This document shows positions 6,703 through 7,502 of a DNA stretch of 7,502 nt, piece by piece. The position numbers and the translations under genes were made by a program. A model generated the notes under the pieces. That model made no database searches and had not been told where the DNA came from. It saw only the letters and a list, made by a program, of their open reading frames with translations. The stretch is from Candidatus Obscuribacterales bacterium. Lineage in GTDB: Bacteria > Cyanobacteriota > Vampirovibrionia > Obscuribacterales > Obscuribacteraceae. Position 1 is the first letter of the stretch. Every line of letters starts with the position of its first letter. Location of the stretch: NCBI GenBank assembly GCA_021732245.1, contig JAKFVJ010000440.1, positions 1 to 7,502 on the forward strand, read 5' to 3'.

Positions 6703-7502
6703 GTGGACTCGGTAAGCAAACAAGATAACGCCGTCTCACAGTCATGGCTTGACCGTTGGCTAAACGCCAGTATTTTGCTGCTTGCTTTAAGCGTCCTTGT
6801 TTTCCGTTTGTCTTGGACGGAAGCCGATCCCGATTTGTGGGGACATGTGCGATTTGGTCAAGATGTGCTGCGTCTGGGAAGACTTACAGAGATTGATCCT
6901 TACTCTTATGTCAATGCAGGATTTAAGTGGATAAATCACGAATGGTTATACGAAACGCTTATGGGGTTTATGTTTAATCAGTTTGGTGCGTTTGGGCTGA
7001 TTAGTATTAAGTTGTCCGTTGCCTTATTGGTTCTTTCTATCTTCTATCTTTGCTTGAAACAGCATGGCTTTCGTATGTTGCACGCACTAATTGCTTTATC
7101 GTTTGCTGTAACTATGACGTTGCCTTATTTGCAAACGGTACGTCCGCAATTGTCGACGTACTTATTTTTTACTCTGACTTGCTTAATTCTTAAACAGGCT
7201 GAAGGGCGTAAGTATGGATATCTATTTTTTCTACCGGCAATCTTTGCTGTTTGGGTAAATATGCATGGGGGTTTTCTTGCTGGATTGGCCATATTCTTTG
7301 CTTGGAGTTTTGCGCATCTGGTCTGCAACTATAGGCAATTGAGTAGAAAACGGCTTTTCCTAATACTTACATCGATGCTATTGTGTGTGGCGGCTGTCTT
7401 AGTCAATCCTTACGGCTATGAGCTAATTACGTTTTTGCTTAAAACTGCCACCACGCAGCGACCTGAAATCGTTGAATGGGTGCCTATTAAAATCGCAAGT
7501 GT
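6703..7502 (+). CDS. Polytopic membrane protein, GT-C-glycosyltransferase-like, N-terminal part
   Basis: An open frame runs from GTG 6703 to the right edge (266 complete codons plus two bases). It follows an in-frame stop at 6685, so GTG 6703 is the first usable start; AGGG at 6686-6689 is a weak, distant ribosome-binding site. After a short soluble N-terminus there is a hydrophobic helix at about 22-37. A conserved-looking extracytoplasmic loop follows with ADPDLWGHVRFGQDVL (42-55), EIDPYSYV (63-70) and WINHEWLYE (76-84). Further hydrophobic segments lie near 96-117, 127-143, 150-164, 172-186, 190-208 and 217-234. Later motifs are VRPQLSTY, VWVNMHGGFLAG, VNPYGYEL and EWVP. This order (acidic D-x-D in the first loop, 'hEWL', 'W.N.HGG', 'NPYG') matches a family of large bacterial multi-spanning proteins usually left hypothetical. 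The acidic first-loop motif resembles GT-C lipid-linked sugar transferases, so a glycan or envelope role is plausible but unproven. The C-terminal half is outside the window. Probably the third gene of the operon. Confidence 0.75.
   Translation, partial: MDSVSKQDNAVSQSWLDRWLNASILLLALSVLVFRLSWTEADPDLWGHVRFGQDVLRLGRLTEIDPYSYVNAGFKWINHEWLYETLMGFMFNQFGAFGLISIKLSVALLVLSIFYLCLKQHGFRMLHALIALSFAVTMTLPYLQTVRPQLSTYLFFTLTCLILKQAEGRKYGYLFFLPAIFAVWVNMHGGFLAGLAIFFAWSFAHLVCNYRQLSRKRLFLILTSMLLCVAAVLVNPYGYELITFLLKTATTQRPEIVEWVPIKIAS

Overview
The window looks like ordinary chromosomal DNA of a diderm (Gram-negative-type) bacterium. It has no rRNA, tRNA, insertion sequence, CRISPR array or recognisable prophage backbone. 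The best taxonomic hint is the lytic transglycosylase at 2007-4193. Its catalytic domain and C-terminal tail read like the long Slt proteins of the cyanobacterial lineage, but no photosynthesis gene is present. A non-photosynthetic relative (Melainabacteria/Vampirovibrionia type) is therefore a weak guess, not a conclusion.

Layout. (1) 3-974 (+): the 3' part of a gene for a DUF4139-type protein, open at the left edge and followed by a perfect 16-bp hairpin (1008-1044). (2) 1080-1884 (+): two overlapping small genes. The first encodes a basic protein with a compact Cys/His cluster (possible metal site). The second encodes a 176-178 residue protein that may be a prokaryotic YEATS-like (pYEATS) beta-sandwich with a C-terminal coiled coil. 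The pair ends at a good intrinsic terminator (1906-1941) and so lies between two hairpins as a small transcription unit. (3) 2007-4193 (-): a predicted lipoprotein soluble lytic transglycosylase, convergent with the pair. (4) 4233-7502 (+), divergent from the transglycosylase: an operon-like run of a class V aminotransferase/cysteine desulfurase, a glutamate dehydrogenase (true start 5421) and the N-terminal 266 residues of a polytopic membrane protein that runs off the right edge. The gaps are 36 and 25 bases.

How they may work together. The desulfurase (sulfur from cysteine, PLP-dependent) and glutamate dehydrogenase (ammonium/2-oxoglutarate/glutamate) are both amino-acid enzymes and are probably co-transcribed, but nothing shows a shared pathway. 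The membrane protein resembles multi-spanning GT-C-like proteins, which suggests envelope or glycan work. The transglycosylase cleaves peptidoglycan.

The least explained part is the two-gene cassette at 1080-1884. The 39-base gap between the divergent start codons at 4193 and 4233 is also notable: it carries a good minus-strand promoter, yet neither annotated start has a well-placed Shine-Dalgarno sequence.
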